This document shows, piece by piece, positions 34,251-46,259 of a stretch of DNA of 64,000 nt. The first letter of the stretch is position 1; each line of letters opens with the position of its first letter. Position numbers and translations under genes: made by a program. The DNA is from Anadara kagoshimensis. Lineage: Eukaryota; Mollusca; Bivalvia; Arcoida; Arcidae. Location: assembly GCA_021292105.1 (NCBI GenBank), contig CM037860.1, positions 9,566,698 through 9,630,697 on the forward strand, read 5' to 3'. Below the pieces are notes generated by a model. It saw nothing but the letters and a program-made list of their open reading frames with translations. It was not told where the DNA came from and did no database searches.

Positions 34251-35237
34251 CTAGTTTTCTTTTGAGTTTTTCCTGCTAGTTTTCTTGTTTCTATCAATTA
34301 TGCTATCTAGATATGTTAAAAATGGTTGATAATGTCCTCCACCGTGGATATGATGGAGAAAATGTTTCGGAGCGCCACCTACAAGTCCAAATGGAACCAA
34401 TCTGTGTAACCCTACTGGAAGGTCATATCCGGTATGATTTTCAACTAATAACCAAATAAACACTGGGACGAATAAGGCTCTGGTGAGTGGATGGCTGTTA
34501 AACACTTTTAAGGCAAAATTTGCACTCAAAACCAACACAATGCGTTCGATCACCGTTAACTGATTGGTCACGTGCGCATGCATGACGTCATGATTATGGT
34601 GGAACGCATGTAAATATTTATATAAACATATGTTTTTATGCAAAACAAAATGAATTATAAAGAACAGTGCGTCATATAAAAGTATACTAGCTACTAACTG
34701 AAACACAATTTGAAAAACGGTCGGCGGATCTTCCGGCAAAGCACGCGTGATCTGGATTATATCCTTTCGCTTTTCATCCCAAATTTGAGGATCTACTCCT
34801 GGGTACTTCTTTACCATGAAAGTATCAAGTAACATCAAAGGCGTCATATAGAATATAGCATCAACTAAAATACTTAACACTGTCACGTGTTTATAAGTAA
34901 CTGTTTGGTCTATTTTAAATTTATCCAACCATTTTATATAGTGTATCATAAATGGATATATCGGAATTATTATGGCGTAACAGAAAGTAGCATGCCATGT
35001 TTCAAAATATACTGAATTGAAAACATAGGACGACAACAAGTATTCCCAAAGTTCATTAATGAGTTTCTGAATTAAATCCATGTTATATATAGAAATTCCT
35101 GTCGCTAAAAGGAATACACATCGTATAAAAAGTACAACACTGAAGTATTCGTAACTGTCTCCTGCATCCTGTGTTTTTATTTTCCAACCTTTTGCACTGT
35201 GCGCATGCTTGTTAATATACAGGCTCCTATCCGCCAT
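34251..35237 (-). CDS. Cholesterol 25-hydroxylase-like membrane di-iron hydroxylase
   Basis: A 328-residue single-exon protein of the fatty acid hydroxylase/sterol desaturase superfamily. The three His clusters that bind the di-iron centre are intact: HFVLH (196-200), HAFHH (210-214) and HFLHH (292-296). Between them, ENHTGYDLP and HRLVPFG match cholesterol 25-hydroxylase closely. Several hydrophobic segments (about residues 30-50, 80-105, 115-140 and 175-200) point to a polytopic ER membrane enzyme. Known CH25H enzymes oxidise sterols at C25 using O2 and NADPH-derived electrons; the substrate here is inferred. I chose the internal Met at 35237 because its context (ATCATGG) is strong and upstream in-frame residues to 35348 are not conserved. 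It is longer than human CH25H (272), mainly at the N-terminus. The basic C-terminus lacks a KKxx signal. Confidence 0.9.
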   Translation of the reverse strand: MADRSLYINKHAHSAKGWKIKTQDAGDSYEYFSVVLFIRCVFLLATGISIYNMDLIQKLINELWEYLLSSYVFNSVYFETWHATFCYAIIIPIYPFMIHYIKWLDKFKIDQTVTYKHVTVLSILVDAIFYMTPLMLLDTFMVKKYPGVDPQIWDEKRKDIIQITRALPEDPPTVFQIVFQLVASILLYDALFFIIHFVLHKNICLYKYLHAFHHNHDVMHAHVTNQLTVIERIVLVLSANFALKVFNSHPLTRALFVPVFIWLLVENHTGYDLPVGLHRLVPFGLVGGAPKHFLHHIHGGGHYQPFLTYLDSIIDRNKKTSRKNSKEN

Positions 35238-35509
35238 GATATTTATAATTTTTAAAATACAACCTGCAAAATACAAATAACAGAACTGTACGTATGTTAA
35301 CAAGAAATGAAGACAGTGTACCATTTTCGGGTCTTGTATAACACGCAAGATAACTGTGAAACAACAAATGTAATGTCAGCCTAGCAGAACTGTGCATCAT
35401 GTAACATGACCAAGCACTGTAACGCTACAATACAAGCCTGGTGAATGTGTAATACTTCGCTAACGAGTTAGCACCGAACCAGATGCAAATCTCGGCCTCT
35501 TGTTAGCTA

Positions 35510-38500
35510 TATCACGACATTTATCAGCTTTTCTATCACTAGTTTTTTTTTATCTCAGACATTCGGAAGCCTATATCACGACATTTATCAGCTTTTCTGC
35601 CATTACCTTTTTTATCTCAGACATTCGGAAGCCTATATCACGACATTTATCAGCTTTTCTGTCATTACCTTTTTTATCTCAGACATTCGGAAGCCTATAT
35701 CACGACATTTATCAGTTTTTCTGCCATTACCTTTTTTATCTCAGACATTCGGAAGCCTATATCACGACAGTTATCAGTTTTTCTGCCATTACCTATTTTA
35801 TCTCAGACATTCGGAAGCCTATATCACGACAGTTATCAGCTTTTCTGCCACTAGCTTTTTTATCTCAGACCTTCGGAAGCCTATATCACGACAGTTATCA
35901 GCTTTTCTGCCACTAGCTTTTTTATCTCAGACCTTCGGAAGCCTATATCACGACATTTATCAGTTTTTCTGCCATTACCTTTTTTATCTCAGACATTCGG
36001 AAGCCTATATCACGACATTTATCAGTTTTTCTGCCATTACCTTTTTTATCTCAGACATTCGGAAGCCTATATCACGACATTTATCAGCTTTTCTGCCATT
36101 ACCTTTTTTATCTCAGACATTCGGAAGCCTATATCACGACAGTTATCAGCTTTTCTGCCACTAGCTTTTTTATCTCAGGCATTCGGAAGCCTATATCACG
36201 ACATTTATCAGCTTTTCTGCCACTAGCTTTTTTATCTCAGACATTCGGAAGCCTATATCACGACATTTATCAGCTTTCTGCCATTACCTTTTTTATCTCA
36301 GACATTCGGAAGCCTATATCACGACATTTATCAGCTTTTCTGCCACTAGCTTTTTTATCTCAGACATTCGGAAGCCTATATCACGACATTTATCAGCTTT
36401 TCTGCCACTAGGTTTTTTTATCTCAGACATTCGGAAGCCTATATCACGACATTTATCAGCTTTTCTGCCACTAGCTTTTTTATCTCAGACATTCCCAAGC
36501 CTATATCACGACATTTATCAGCTTTTCTGCCATTACCTTTTTTATCTCAGACATTCGGAAGCCTATATCACGACAGTTATTAGCTTTTCTGCCATTACCT
36601 TTTTTATCTCAGACATTCGGAAGCCTATATCACGACATTTATCAGCTTTTCTGCCACTAGCTTTTTTATCTCAGACATTCGGAAGCCTATATCACGACAT
36701 TTATCAGCTTTTCTGCCGCTAGGTTTTTTATCTCAGACATTCGGAAGCCTATATCACGACATTTATCAGCTTTTCTACCACTAGCTTTTTTATCTCAGAC
36801 ATTCGGAAGCCTATATCACGACAGTTATCAGCTTTTCTGCCACTAGCTTTTTTATCTCAGACATTCGGAAGCCTATATCACGACATTTATCAGCTTTTCT
36901 GCCACTAGCTTTTTTTATCTCAGACATTCGGAAGCCTATATCACGACATTTATCAGCTTTTCTGCCATTACTTTTTTATCTCAGACATTCGGAAGCCTAT
37001 ATCACGACATTTATCAGTTTTTCTGCCATTACCTTTTTTATCTCAGACATTCGGAAGCCTATATCACGACAGTTATCAGTTTTTCTGCCATTACCTATTT
37101 TATCTCAGACATTCGGAAGCCTATATCACGACAGTTATCAGCTTTTCTGCCACTAGCTTTTTTATCTCAGACATTCGGAAGCCTATATCACGACATTTAT
37201 CAGCTTTTCTGCCACTAGCTTTTTTACCTCAGACATTCGGAAGCCTATATCACGTTAATTATCAGCTTTTCTGCCATTACCTTTTTTATCTCAGACATTC
37301 GGAAGCCTATATCACGACATTTATCAGCTTTTCTGCCACTAGCTTTTTTATCTCAGACATTCAGAAGCCTATATCACGACATTTATCAGCTTTTCTGCCA
37401 CTAGGTTTTTTTTATCTCAGACATTCGGAAGCCTATATCACGACATTTATCAGCTTTTCTGCACTACCTTTTTTATCTCAGACATTCGGAAGCCTATATC
37501 ACGACATTTATCAGCTTTTCTGCCATTACCTTTTTTATCTCAGACATTCGGAAGCCTATATCACGACAGTTATCAGCTTTTCTGCCACTAGCTTTTTTAT
37601 CTCAGACATTCGGAAGCCTATATCACGACATTTATCAGCTTTTCTGCCACTAGCTTTTTTTATCTCAGACATTCGGAAGCCTATATCACGACATTTATCA
37701 GCTTTTCTGCCATTACCTTTTTTATCTCAGACATTCGGAAGCCTATATCACGACATTTATCAGTTTTTCTGCCATTACCTTTTTTATCTCAGACATTCGG
37801 AAGCCTATATCACGACAGTTACCAGCTTTTCTGCCACTAACTTTTTTATCTCAGACATTCGGAAGCCTATATCACGACATTTATCAGTTTTTCTGCCATT
37901 ACCTTTTTTATCTCAGACATTCGGAAGCCTATATCACGACATTTATCAGCTTTTCTGCCACTAGGTTTTTTTATCTCAGACATTCGGAAGCCTATATCAC
38001 GACATTTATCAGCTTTTCTGCCACTAGCTTTTTTATCTCAGACATTCCGAAGCCTATATCACGACATTTATCAGCTTTTCTGCCATTACCTTTTTTATCT
38101 CAGACATTCGGAAGCCTATATCACGACAGTTATTAGCTTTTCTGCCATTACCTTTTTTATCTCAGACATTCGGAAGCCTATATCACGACATTTATCAGCT
38201 TTTCTGCCACTAGCTTTTTTATCTCAGACATTCGGAAGCCTATATCACGACATTTATCAGCTTTTCTGCCGCTAGGTTTTTTATCTCAGACATTCGGAAG
38301 CCTATATCACGACATTTATCAGCTTTTCTGCCACTAGCTTTTTTATCTCAGACATTCGGAAGCCTATATCACGACAGTTATCAGCTTTTCTGCCACTAGC
38401 TTTTTTATCTCAGACATTCGGAAGCCTATATCACGACATTTATCAGCTTTTCTGCCACTAGCTTTTTTTATCTCAGACATTCGGAAGCCTATATCACATC

Positions 38501-40045
38501 ATTTATCAGCTTTTCTGCCATTACTTTTTTATCTCAGACATTCGGAAGCCTATATCACGACATTTATCAGTTTTTCTGCCATTACCTTTTTTATCTCAGA
38601 CATTCGGAAGCCTATATCACGACAGTTATCAGTTTTTCTGCCATTACCTATTTTATCTCAGACATTCGGAAGCCTATATCACGACAGTTATCAGCTTTTC
38701 TGCCACTAGCTTTTTTATCTCAGACATTCGGAAGCCTATATCACGACATTTATCAGCTTTTCTGCCACTAGCTTTTTTACCTCAGACATTCGGAAGCCTA
38801 TATCACGTTAATTATCAGCTTTTCTGCCATTACCTTTTTTATCTCAGACATTCGGAAGCCTATATCACGACATTTATCAGCTTTTCTGCCACTAGCTTTT
38901 TTATCTCAGACATTCAGAAGCCTATATCACGACATTTATCAGCTTTTCTGCCACTAGGTTTTTTTTATCTCAGACATTCGGAAGCCTATATCACGACATT
39001 TATCAGCTTTTCTGCCACTACCTTTTTTATCTCAGACATTCGGAAGCCTATATCACGACATTTATCAGCTTTTCTGCCATTACCTTTTTTATCTCAGACA
39101 TTCGGAAGCCTATATCACGACAGTTATCAGCTTTTCTGCCACTAGCTTTTTTATCTCAGACATTCGGAAGCCTATATCACGACATTTATCAGCTTTTCTG
39201 CCACTAGCTTTTTTTATCTCAGACATTCGGAAGCCTATATCACGACATTTATCAGCTTTTCTGCCATTACCTTTTTTATCTCAGACATTCGGAAGCCTAT
39301 ATCACGACATTTATCAGTTTTTCTGCCATTACCTTTTTTATCTCAGACATTCGGAAGCCTATATCACGACAGTTACCAGCTTTTCTGCCACTAACTTTTT
39401 TATCTCAGACATTCGGAAGCCTATATCACGACATTTATCAGTTTTTCTGCCATTACCTTTTTTATCTCAGACATTCGGAAGCCTATATCACGACATTTAT
39501 CAGTTTTTCTGCCATTACCTTTTTTATCTCAGACATTCGAAAGCCTATATCACGACAGTTATCAGCTTTTCTGCCACTAGCTTTTTTTATCTCAGACATT
39601 CGGAAGCCTATATTATGACATTTATCAGTTTTTCTGCCATTACCTTTTTTATCTCAGACATTCGGAAGCCTATATCACGACATTTATCAGTTTTTCTGCC
39701 ACTACCTTTTTTATCTCAGACATTCGGAAGCCTATATCACGACATTTATCAGCTTTTCTGCCATTACCTTTTTTATTTCAGACATTCGGAAGCCTATATC
39801 ACGACAGTTATCAGCTTTTCTGCCACTAGCTTTTTTATCTCAGACATTCGGAAGCCTATATCACGACATTTATCAGCTTTTCTGCCACTAGCTTTTTTAT
39901 CTCAGACATTCGGAAGCCTATATCACGACAATTATCAGCTTTTCTGCCATTACCTTTTTTATCTCAGACATTCGGAAGCCTATATCACGACATTTATCAG
40001 CTTATCTGCCACTAGCTATTTTATCTCAGACATTCGGAAGCCGAG
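35510..40045. repeat. 4.5-kb satellite-like array of a 62-bp unit
   Basis: About 73 head-to-tail units containing CTCAGACATTCGGAAGCC, TATATCACGACATTTATCAG and CTTTTCTGCCATTACC or CTAGC. Most units are 62 bp, with 1-2 bp variation in the T-run. Recurrent variants (ACATTT/ACAGTT; AGCTTT/AGTTTT; CCATTACC/CCACTAGC) alternate along the array. It starts about 270 bp upstream of the hydroxylase ATG and ends abruptly at GAAGCC/GAGCC. Open frames within it (35500-35916, 39615-40271) are products of the repeat. Confidence 0.97.
36365..39470. repeat. Higher-order duplication: two blocks of 25 units, about 1553 bp each
   Basis: Rare variants recur at a fixed offset: GTTATTAGC at about 36577 and 38129, CTGCCGCTAGG at 36717 and 38269, CACGTTAATTATC at 37253 and 38808, CATTCAGAAGCC at 37361 and 38917, GTTACCAGC at about 37813 and 39369. 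The order matches throughout, with only a few differences, so a 25-unit block was duplicated in tandem after the single units had diverged. Block 1 is about 36365-37917 and block 2 about 37918-39470. Confidence 0.85.
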
Positions 40046-40921
40046 CCTTGACTCCTTGATCTCAGTGTTGAACTTTGGAATAGTCTGTACTGTAAGCAGC
40101 ATGTTTATGCTACATTGGCCAGCCCGGTATAAATTATTGATCCGATATCGAAACGCTAATACAATGTATAAAACTTTGTATTTTAAATTTTTAAGTACAA
40201 AATCGATTTTCAAATATATGATCACCAAACGTCTTTTGTATCGACCAACGATTAATAATGTCAAGGTCTGAAGGTCTCGATAATACTGTACATCTTTTAT
40301 AAAAACATTCTCTGACTTAAGTCTTCTTTAGTAGCTAACCTAGATGTTTCTAATAATAGATAAATCTTAGATATACCAACTTACCTAAGTGCATCAGTAA
40401 CAATTAGTTTTCCAATTATTCAAGTGTTCATAACTTCTATTACATAATAGGCTGAAAAATGAAATGCGATATATTCAAACTACATTCTACCCAGCAACAC
40501 GTGTAGAATTGTATATCTATGGTACACAGTATTATCTTGATACTAACTACTACTCTAATAATCACGGTAGTCATGAAGATGTTTTTTTTTAACTTAGTAT
40601 TTTAAAAAGAATTTTAAATAATCTTGACAGATATATCCAACCATGCGTTAACAATAAGGTTTTAAATATCAAATAAGTCTATACAAAACTTGACATCGGG
40701 ACCATTTATGTATGGTAAAATTGATTGTGTAACATGTTCTGTTTGGTACCATCCATAGTAACTCACGTCTGGTTTCTATATATGTGTTAAAAGATCGATA
40801 TTTATATTAAGTCGGGTATCAACTACAGGTAAACCGCATTCATAATCTACCAGAACCCCATTTTTTAAAGCGATTGTAGCCACATTTTGCAACAAGAGTC
40901 ATAATTGTAATGCACTAAAAA
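40046..40921. other. Intergenic, nothing recognised
   Basis: AT-rich flank of the satellite array. No gene, RNA or repeat that I can name. Confidence 0.45.
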
Positions 40922-41085
40922 ATCAAACACACCGGTCCATGTCCAAATATCAATCCAAAAAGCAAAGTAAAATCTAGCAAAATGAGTAAAAATTCCACTA
41001 TGGAAGTGAGACGGGTGCCCCGGAAGGGTAATTGCATCTTGACTAGCTAGCTAAATTTGTCATGCGTGAAATCTAAACGTTCTAG
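40922..41085 (+). repeat. DR1 5' fragment
   Basis: CACACCGGTCCATGTCC, GTGAGACGGGTGCCCCGGAA and GACTAGCTAGCTAAAT mark the left end and core. Confidence 0.7.
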
Positions 41086-41399
41086 AACTTTGTTTGTAAA
41101 AAGAAGATGTTCGCCTTTGTAAAATCATTAGGACCTTGAATGAAAGTCTACGGCAGCCAACTTCAGAAATGCGGTAGCCTTTTTAACACGTGTTATATAT
41201 ATAAAGTTTCGAGCTTCAATACATTCAAATTTATGAAAATGAGACCCTTAAAAGTTTTACTATTTTATGTCACTGAAGGTAAAGGAAACGATATTTAAAA
41301 GTAAAAGGTCCGACTCGTCCACTGATGTTATAAAAGAATTTCAAGCTTAAGGTCTATCAATTGGTGACCAAAAATGTTTAAAGTAGTTGTTACTTTAGG

Positions 41400-41900
41400 T
41401 CACTGACTTTGAATGCGAGCCAATGTCAAACATTTTCGCAAACTTAGTAGAGCTTCATCCCATCATGCTATGCTTCTTGGTCATTTGGTTCATGACAAAA
41501 AGAGGGAGTTTTTACTAATATATGTATTTGTGGACTTTAGCCTAGGTCAATGCCAAGCAGCTTCGCAAACTAGCAATCTTGACAGACAACCATCATGTCC
41601 TTATACTAAACTTGAAGATTCCAGGTTTAGGCATTTTGTATCATGACAATATAATACCTATCAAGAGCTTACCACTAGTTTAGATCACTGCGACCTTGGA
41701 TGTAGGTCAATGTCAACCAGCTTCGTAAAATTGCAAACTTGGTGGAGCGCCATGCCTTCATGCTATACGCTCGTATATGATGTCTCACTTTACTGGGCTA
41801 TTCAAATCATGATTTTGATATGTAAAAGCTTTTACTGTTGAAGGTCAATGTTTCCCTGAATGTAGGCCAAGGCCAAACATTTGAAAAATGAAAGGTATTC
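41400..41900. repeat. Degenerate tandem repeat, about 150-bp period
   Basis: GTCAATGTCAA/GTCAATGCCAA followed by a TTCGCAAA or TTCGTAAA phrase recurs near 41420, 41550 and 41710, with a looser copy near 41865. These are decayed units of a dispersed non-coding repeat. Confidence 0.45.
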
Positions 41901-42473
41901 GGCCAACATTAATGTCAAGTATCATTGGCTTATTACCTCTGGAGAACAAGTTGAGAATATAAAAAACGTAAATACCATAACGTGATAACTATAATGTTCA
42001 ATATCGGGCTTTGGTTCATTTTTTGAAATTCAAACTAAAACTTTGATGCCCAGTATCTGTAGAATAAAAAGCGGAGTTTCAGTAATTATGAATACTGTTT
42101 TTTCATCTTCAAAAAAAAAAAGAAAAAGAAATAGTTTACTCAGGTATTGACTGGTGTATTTAAATAGTTTTGTATTGTTTTATTGACTTAGTATGTATAT
42201 TTACGTACATACACAGATTTACATGACTTTAAAGATCAAAGGCAGTAGAGATATTCATAAACTTCTTAAGTAATTAATTGATTTTTAATGTATTCTTATT
42301 TTAACTATATTGTAATTATCAATGCGATAATCAGCGTTTGATCTATGGAATTAGAGTATACCGTCATGCATTTGTATTATTAATTCGTTAATAAATGATG
42401 CACTTGTTATATTTTACACAGCTACAATCTGACTAGGGGTTTCTTTTCAGGATAGAATTTTCACGAGCACAAA

Positions 42474-44866
42474 CACGGGGGGTATACCAATTTCCCGAAA
42501 ATCGCATCCAGCCGATGGATACGCGCTTTATAGCATCCGTCCGATGGTTACTTCATACATTCGTGTGTTACAGCATCCAGCCGAGGAAAATCATCACGAT
42601 CAGATACAGGTAAAGAGAGATTTTTGCGAATTTACAAGGTTTTGATTAAGTTAGGTGATGGAATTTGGTATAAGAATGGTCTTGCACTGTATTGACATCG
42701 TCAGATTGCATATGGCATGCAGAATAATCAAACTAACTCCAGAAATGTTACTCTGAGCAGACAATGTTGATTTTTTTCAATATAAAATGCTTCATCTTAT
42801 GTGTAAAGGTGTAATTTTTTATGTACACACGCACAACACAACGCTCTTTTTGTTCCCTTCCATTTTTGCTTGCAACTATGTAATTAAGTGCAATAAATCG
42901 GACGTTAAAGATTTCGTAGTACGGCATCCGTTCTGCAGTTTACAACAGTGGTACCGCATCCGTTCCTTAATGTTACGGCATCCGTCTTCAGAAATGACAT
43001 TTCGTTTTGCTCCACTTTTGATATATAACCTTGTAAGTAGCATTTGTACGCAATTGATTATAATCAAGCAACACACCTTCACCACTACTGATGTATTAAT
43101 ATTACGATCTGTATATTTATAAAATGAAAAGTGACTTAAAAATAACCAGAGCTACGAATAACAACCACAGCAAAACAAGAAACTTTAGAAAAAAGCACGA
43201 TACATGTTATGAGAACACATGTAGGGACCACTGATTATAAAACTCCCGACTGTGGACGGACAGTGTGTACTTTTGCAGGGCCCCAACTATTTAACAATTA
43301 AAATTATAACCAGTAAACCAACATCCGGCATAAAAATTCATATATGACTGAGTAACTCTTTCTTTCGTTCAGAATTGTCATTATGTATTATTTCATAAAA
43401 ATTCAAAAGTAGCACATGACAGAACATTGCGGTTCAGCTAGAGAGAGAGGGATCATTTTTAGATTTATCAGAGATCCAACGAGAGAAGCTTGTAACGCTT
43501 TTACCACTGACATCAACTCCACTGTGAAGTAGGATTTGCAGTAATTGTGGGAAGATTTCTTGACAATTCCACTCAAAAGTCCCATTTAAATGTACGACAT
43601 GCACCCAATTTTTTTACAGTACAGCTGGTCTCAAGGGTCATGTCAAGGCAAAGCACACTCGACATTGGATGTGCAGCAGCTGTGAAAAAGTCTTTAAACG
43701 GCGATTAAGCTTGAACGAACACACGAAAGTCAAACATTCTGATAAGGGTAAAAGACTCATTTGCAATATGTGTCAAAAGAAGTTTACCCGCCTCGGCCAT
43801 CTGCATGATCATATGAATTGCCATTAATCAAGGACGTCTTACAAAAGCCGATGCAAGCGGAGCTTTGCGAATAAGTGCAGTTTTATGTGGCATGAGCGTG
43901 AGTGTAACGGTCAAGCGAAAAATGTTTGTTCTATCTGCAAACGCAATTTCACTTGCAGCTCATCTCTGAGAGACCACATACAAATAATCCACGGGGGCAA
44001 GAGGAACATATGTGAATTTGGTAACTCCTACATATGGAGATCGGGTCTTCAGAGGCATCTAGGAGGTCTTGCGCATGATCCGGCATACGGGTTCCAACTG
44101 CGTCGGATGACTAACTTTGATGCCTCTGGGATCTTAACCTGGCCAAGAACTGTCAATCAGTTTATGATGTTGGGGCAACTTCACATAAATATATACACGG
44201 GTTTCATGTGCATTTTGTTTCAGTGCTACTGCAATTAGATGTTCTAATATTTCATGGTTTAGATATGTACTAATATTGCAACATATGAGACTTTTTTTTA
44301 TTTTAATCAGACTTTGGTTCCAAATTATTATACTATTCACTGTATACAAACAAAGATGGATGCCGTACCTAATATTACTTAAAATATCTGGATGCCGTAC
44401 CATGTTCCGTCGATGCCGTACTACGAAATCTTTAACGTCCGATTTATTGCACTTAATTACATAGTTGCAAGCAAAAATGGAAGGGAACAAAAAGAGTGTT
44501 GTGTTGTGCGTGTGTTCATAAAAAATTACACCTTTACACATAAGATGAAGCATTTTATATTGAAAAAATCAACATTGTCTGCTCAGAGTAACATTTCTGG
44601 AGTTAGTTTGATTATTCTGCATGCCATATGCAATCTGACGATGTCAATACAGTGCAAGACCATTCTTATGCCAAATTCCATCACCTAACTTAATCAAAAC
44701 CTTGTAAATTCGCAAAAATCTCTCTTTACCTGTATCTGACCGTGATGATTTTCCTCGGCTGTATGCTGTAACACACGACTGTATGAAGTAACCATCGGAC
44801 GGATGCTATAAAGCGCGTATCCATCGGCTGGATGCGATTTTCGGGAAATTGGTATACCCCCCCGTG
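42474..44866. mobile_element. Foldback-type DNA transposon, 2.39 kb, with 456-bp inverted arms
   Basis: Arms 42474-42930 and 44411-44866 are inverted copies with high similarity. They start CACGGGGGGTATACCAATTT and share a frame beginning MLHLMCKGVIFY on opposite strands. A 5-bp ACAAA directly flanks both ends (42469-42473, 44867-44871), consistent with a target-site duplication. Inside and beside the arms the motif GCATCC(A/G)(G/T)CC or CGGCATCCG recurs at least six times on the left, with complements on the right. The 1.5-kb centre carries a broken C2H2 zinc-finger array. I cannot assign a known superfamily. Confidence 0.88.
43530..44140 (+). pseudogene. C2H2 zinc-finger array inside the foldback element, broken by stops
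   Basis: In one frame the sequence reads ICSNCGKIS, stop, KVPFKCTTCTQFFYS...HVKAKH, WMCSSCEKVFKRR...HTKVKH, LICNMCQKKFTRL...HMNCH, stop (about 43827), then CKRSFANKCSFMWHEREC, NVCSICKRNFTCS...HIQIIH and a degraded finger NICEFGNSYIWRS...GGLAH. That makes six to seven C2H2 fingers spaced by short linkers, with two in-frame stops and missing cysteines in the outer fingers. The fingers would have bound nucleic acid, possibly the element's own repeated arm motifs. There is no separate catalytic domain. Host-gene capture and element-encoded DNA-binding protein are both possible. Confidence 0.85.
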
Positions 44867-44871
44867 ACAAA

Positions 44872-46259
44872 GGCTAACCCTATTGCATTTCCTGTTTGAC
44901 AACTTGTTTAGCAAAAATGTTATCCCGTTGACTGGGAATAGCTGTCTGTAACTGGAAAATTGCTTTGAAAATTCCAGTTAAATAAGCGGCAATGTCTGTG
45001 CCATTCAATACATTCAAAAATGCTATTTTTCATTTTGTAATGTATAGATTAATAAAATTGAAAAATGGTAAATGATCCACATGTGTAGCATATGATACCT
45101 TCATAATTTAAACCTATATGAAAAATAAATTTAAAACATCGTTGATCATGGTGAAAATGTTTCACTTATAAAGTCGGTTTCCGTTTGCATTCGTCTTTTG
45201 AGTCAGTAAGTCATCGGTTTGGTAAAAGATTAATAGAAAAATTTTAATAATCATAAATCCACTAATAGTTGTGATATATTCAACCTTTTTGAAATAGACA
45301 CGAGCTTTGGTTTCAGAAAAATACATGTATACAAAATGACAGAAGAAAAAACAGAAACCAAACTGATAACATGTACTCAATAATGAGACGCGCAAATGAT
45401 TAAAAAGTACTCAACTTTAGGTTAAAAACAGTTTCATGTTGCCTTGTCATGACAAAATAAGGATAAGATAGTAAGGTTTGCTTTCTTTATTATATCCCTC
45501 CCCTCACAAACTAGGGGGTTTATAGGAATCACCCTGCCTGTCTCTCCGTGAAAAATCGTGATTTGGACGACTGTCATAAAACTTCACATAAATAATCTCC
45601 ATGGTCCAAAGGTGTGTCCAGATCTTGAACCAATGTCATATCAGAAAGGTCAATGTCGCGGGGAAACATTTAACCATTGTAGTCTGGTAGAGGATTTTGA
45701 AAAAAACCGCTTATTTTTCGATGTAGGGAGGACAACGTGTTCAAAGGTGGCAAGTTATGTCATAACCTTCTTTGAACTTTACTTTGGTAGAATCGGCTTG
45801 TTGCCAAGCAAGATTTCACCCAGGGGCCATTGTGGGGGCAGCTAAAGGTCAATGAGTGCAATGTTCAAGTGAAAATGTCCATATTGACCTATACACAAAT
45901 TCAAGGTGGCTTACAGAAGTTTTTTTTATACATTTTGTCTTATAAATATGTAAGTGGTATCTTCAAATTAATAGAAAGTCATATCCAACTAATTCAGTCA
46001 CTTATTTCCATAAAAATAAGATTAGACGCTTGCACAAATTTGACCTTTACAAATATGATTAATTGTGACAAACAGATACTAGTATAAACCCATTTGTGCA
46101 TTTGAAATTGTTTAACAAAACTTTAGACTTCTGTTAAAATAATTTTACTGAATCATATTGCCCGTATTTATATAAGTATCCACTTTTAAAAAAAAAGAAA
46201 TCAAAGTACTGGTGGTACTGAAAGATTTGATTAGCTATAATGACTGTATCTGTATAATA
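44872..46259. other. Intergenic, repeat-derived phrases, no gene
   Basis: Around 45480-45860 the text resembles common non-coding mollusc repeats (GGGGGTTTATAGGAATCACC, several GGTCAATGT phrases). No coding signal was recognised. Confidence 0.4.

Noticed and set aside
35238-35348. Upstream in-frame extension of the hydroxylase
   Set aside because: Adds 37 residues without conservation; the Met at 35237 has a stronger initiation context.
35500-35916. 138-residue open frame, and a similar 218-residue frame at 39615-40271
   Set aside because: Both lie inside the 62-bp tandem array or run from it; the sequence simply repeats and matches no protein family.
35510-40045. CRISPR-like array
   Set aside because: Units are contiguous without unique spacers, and the context is eukaryotic; it is a satellite-type array.
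42787-43122. 111-residue frame and its counterpart at 44134-44553 on the other strand
   Set aside because: They share the same start because they lie in the two inverted arms of the foldback element; no family resemblance.
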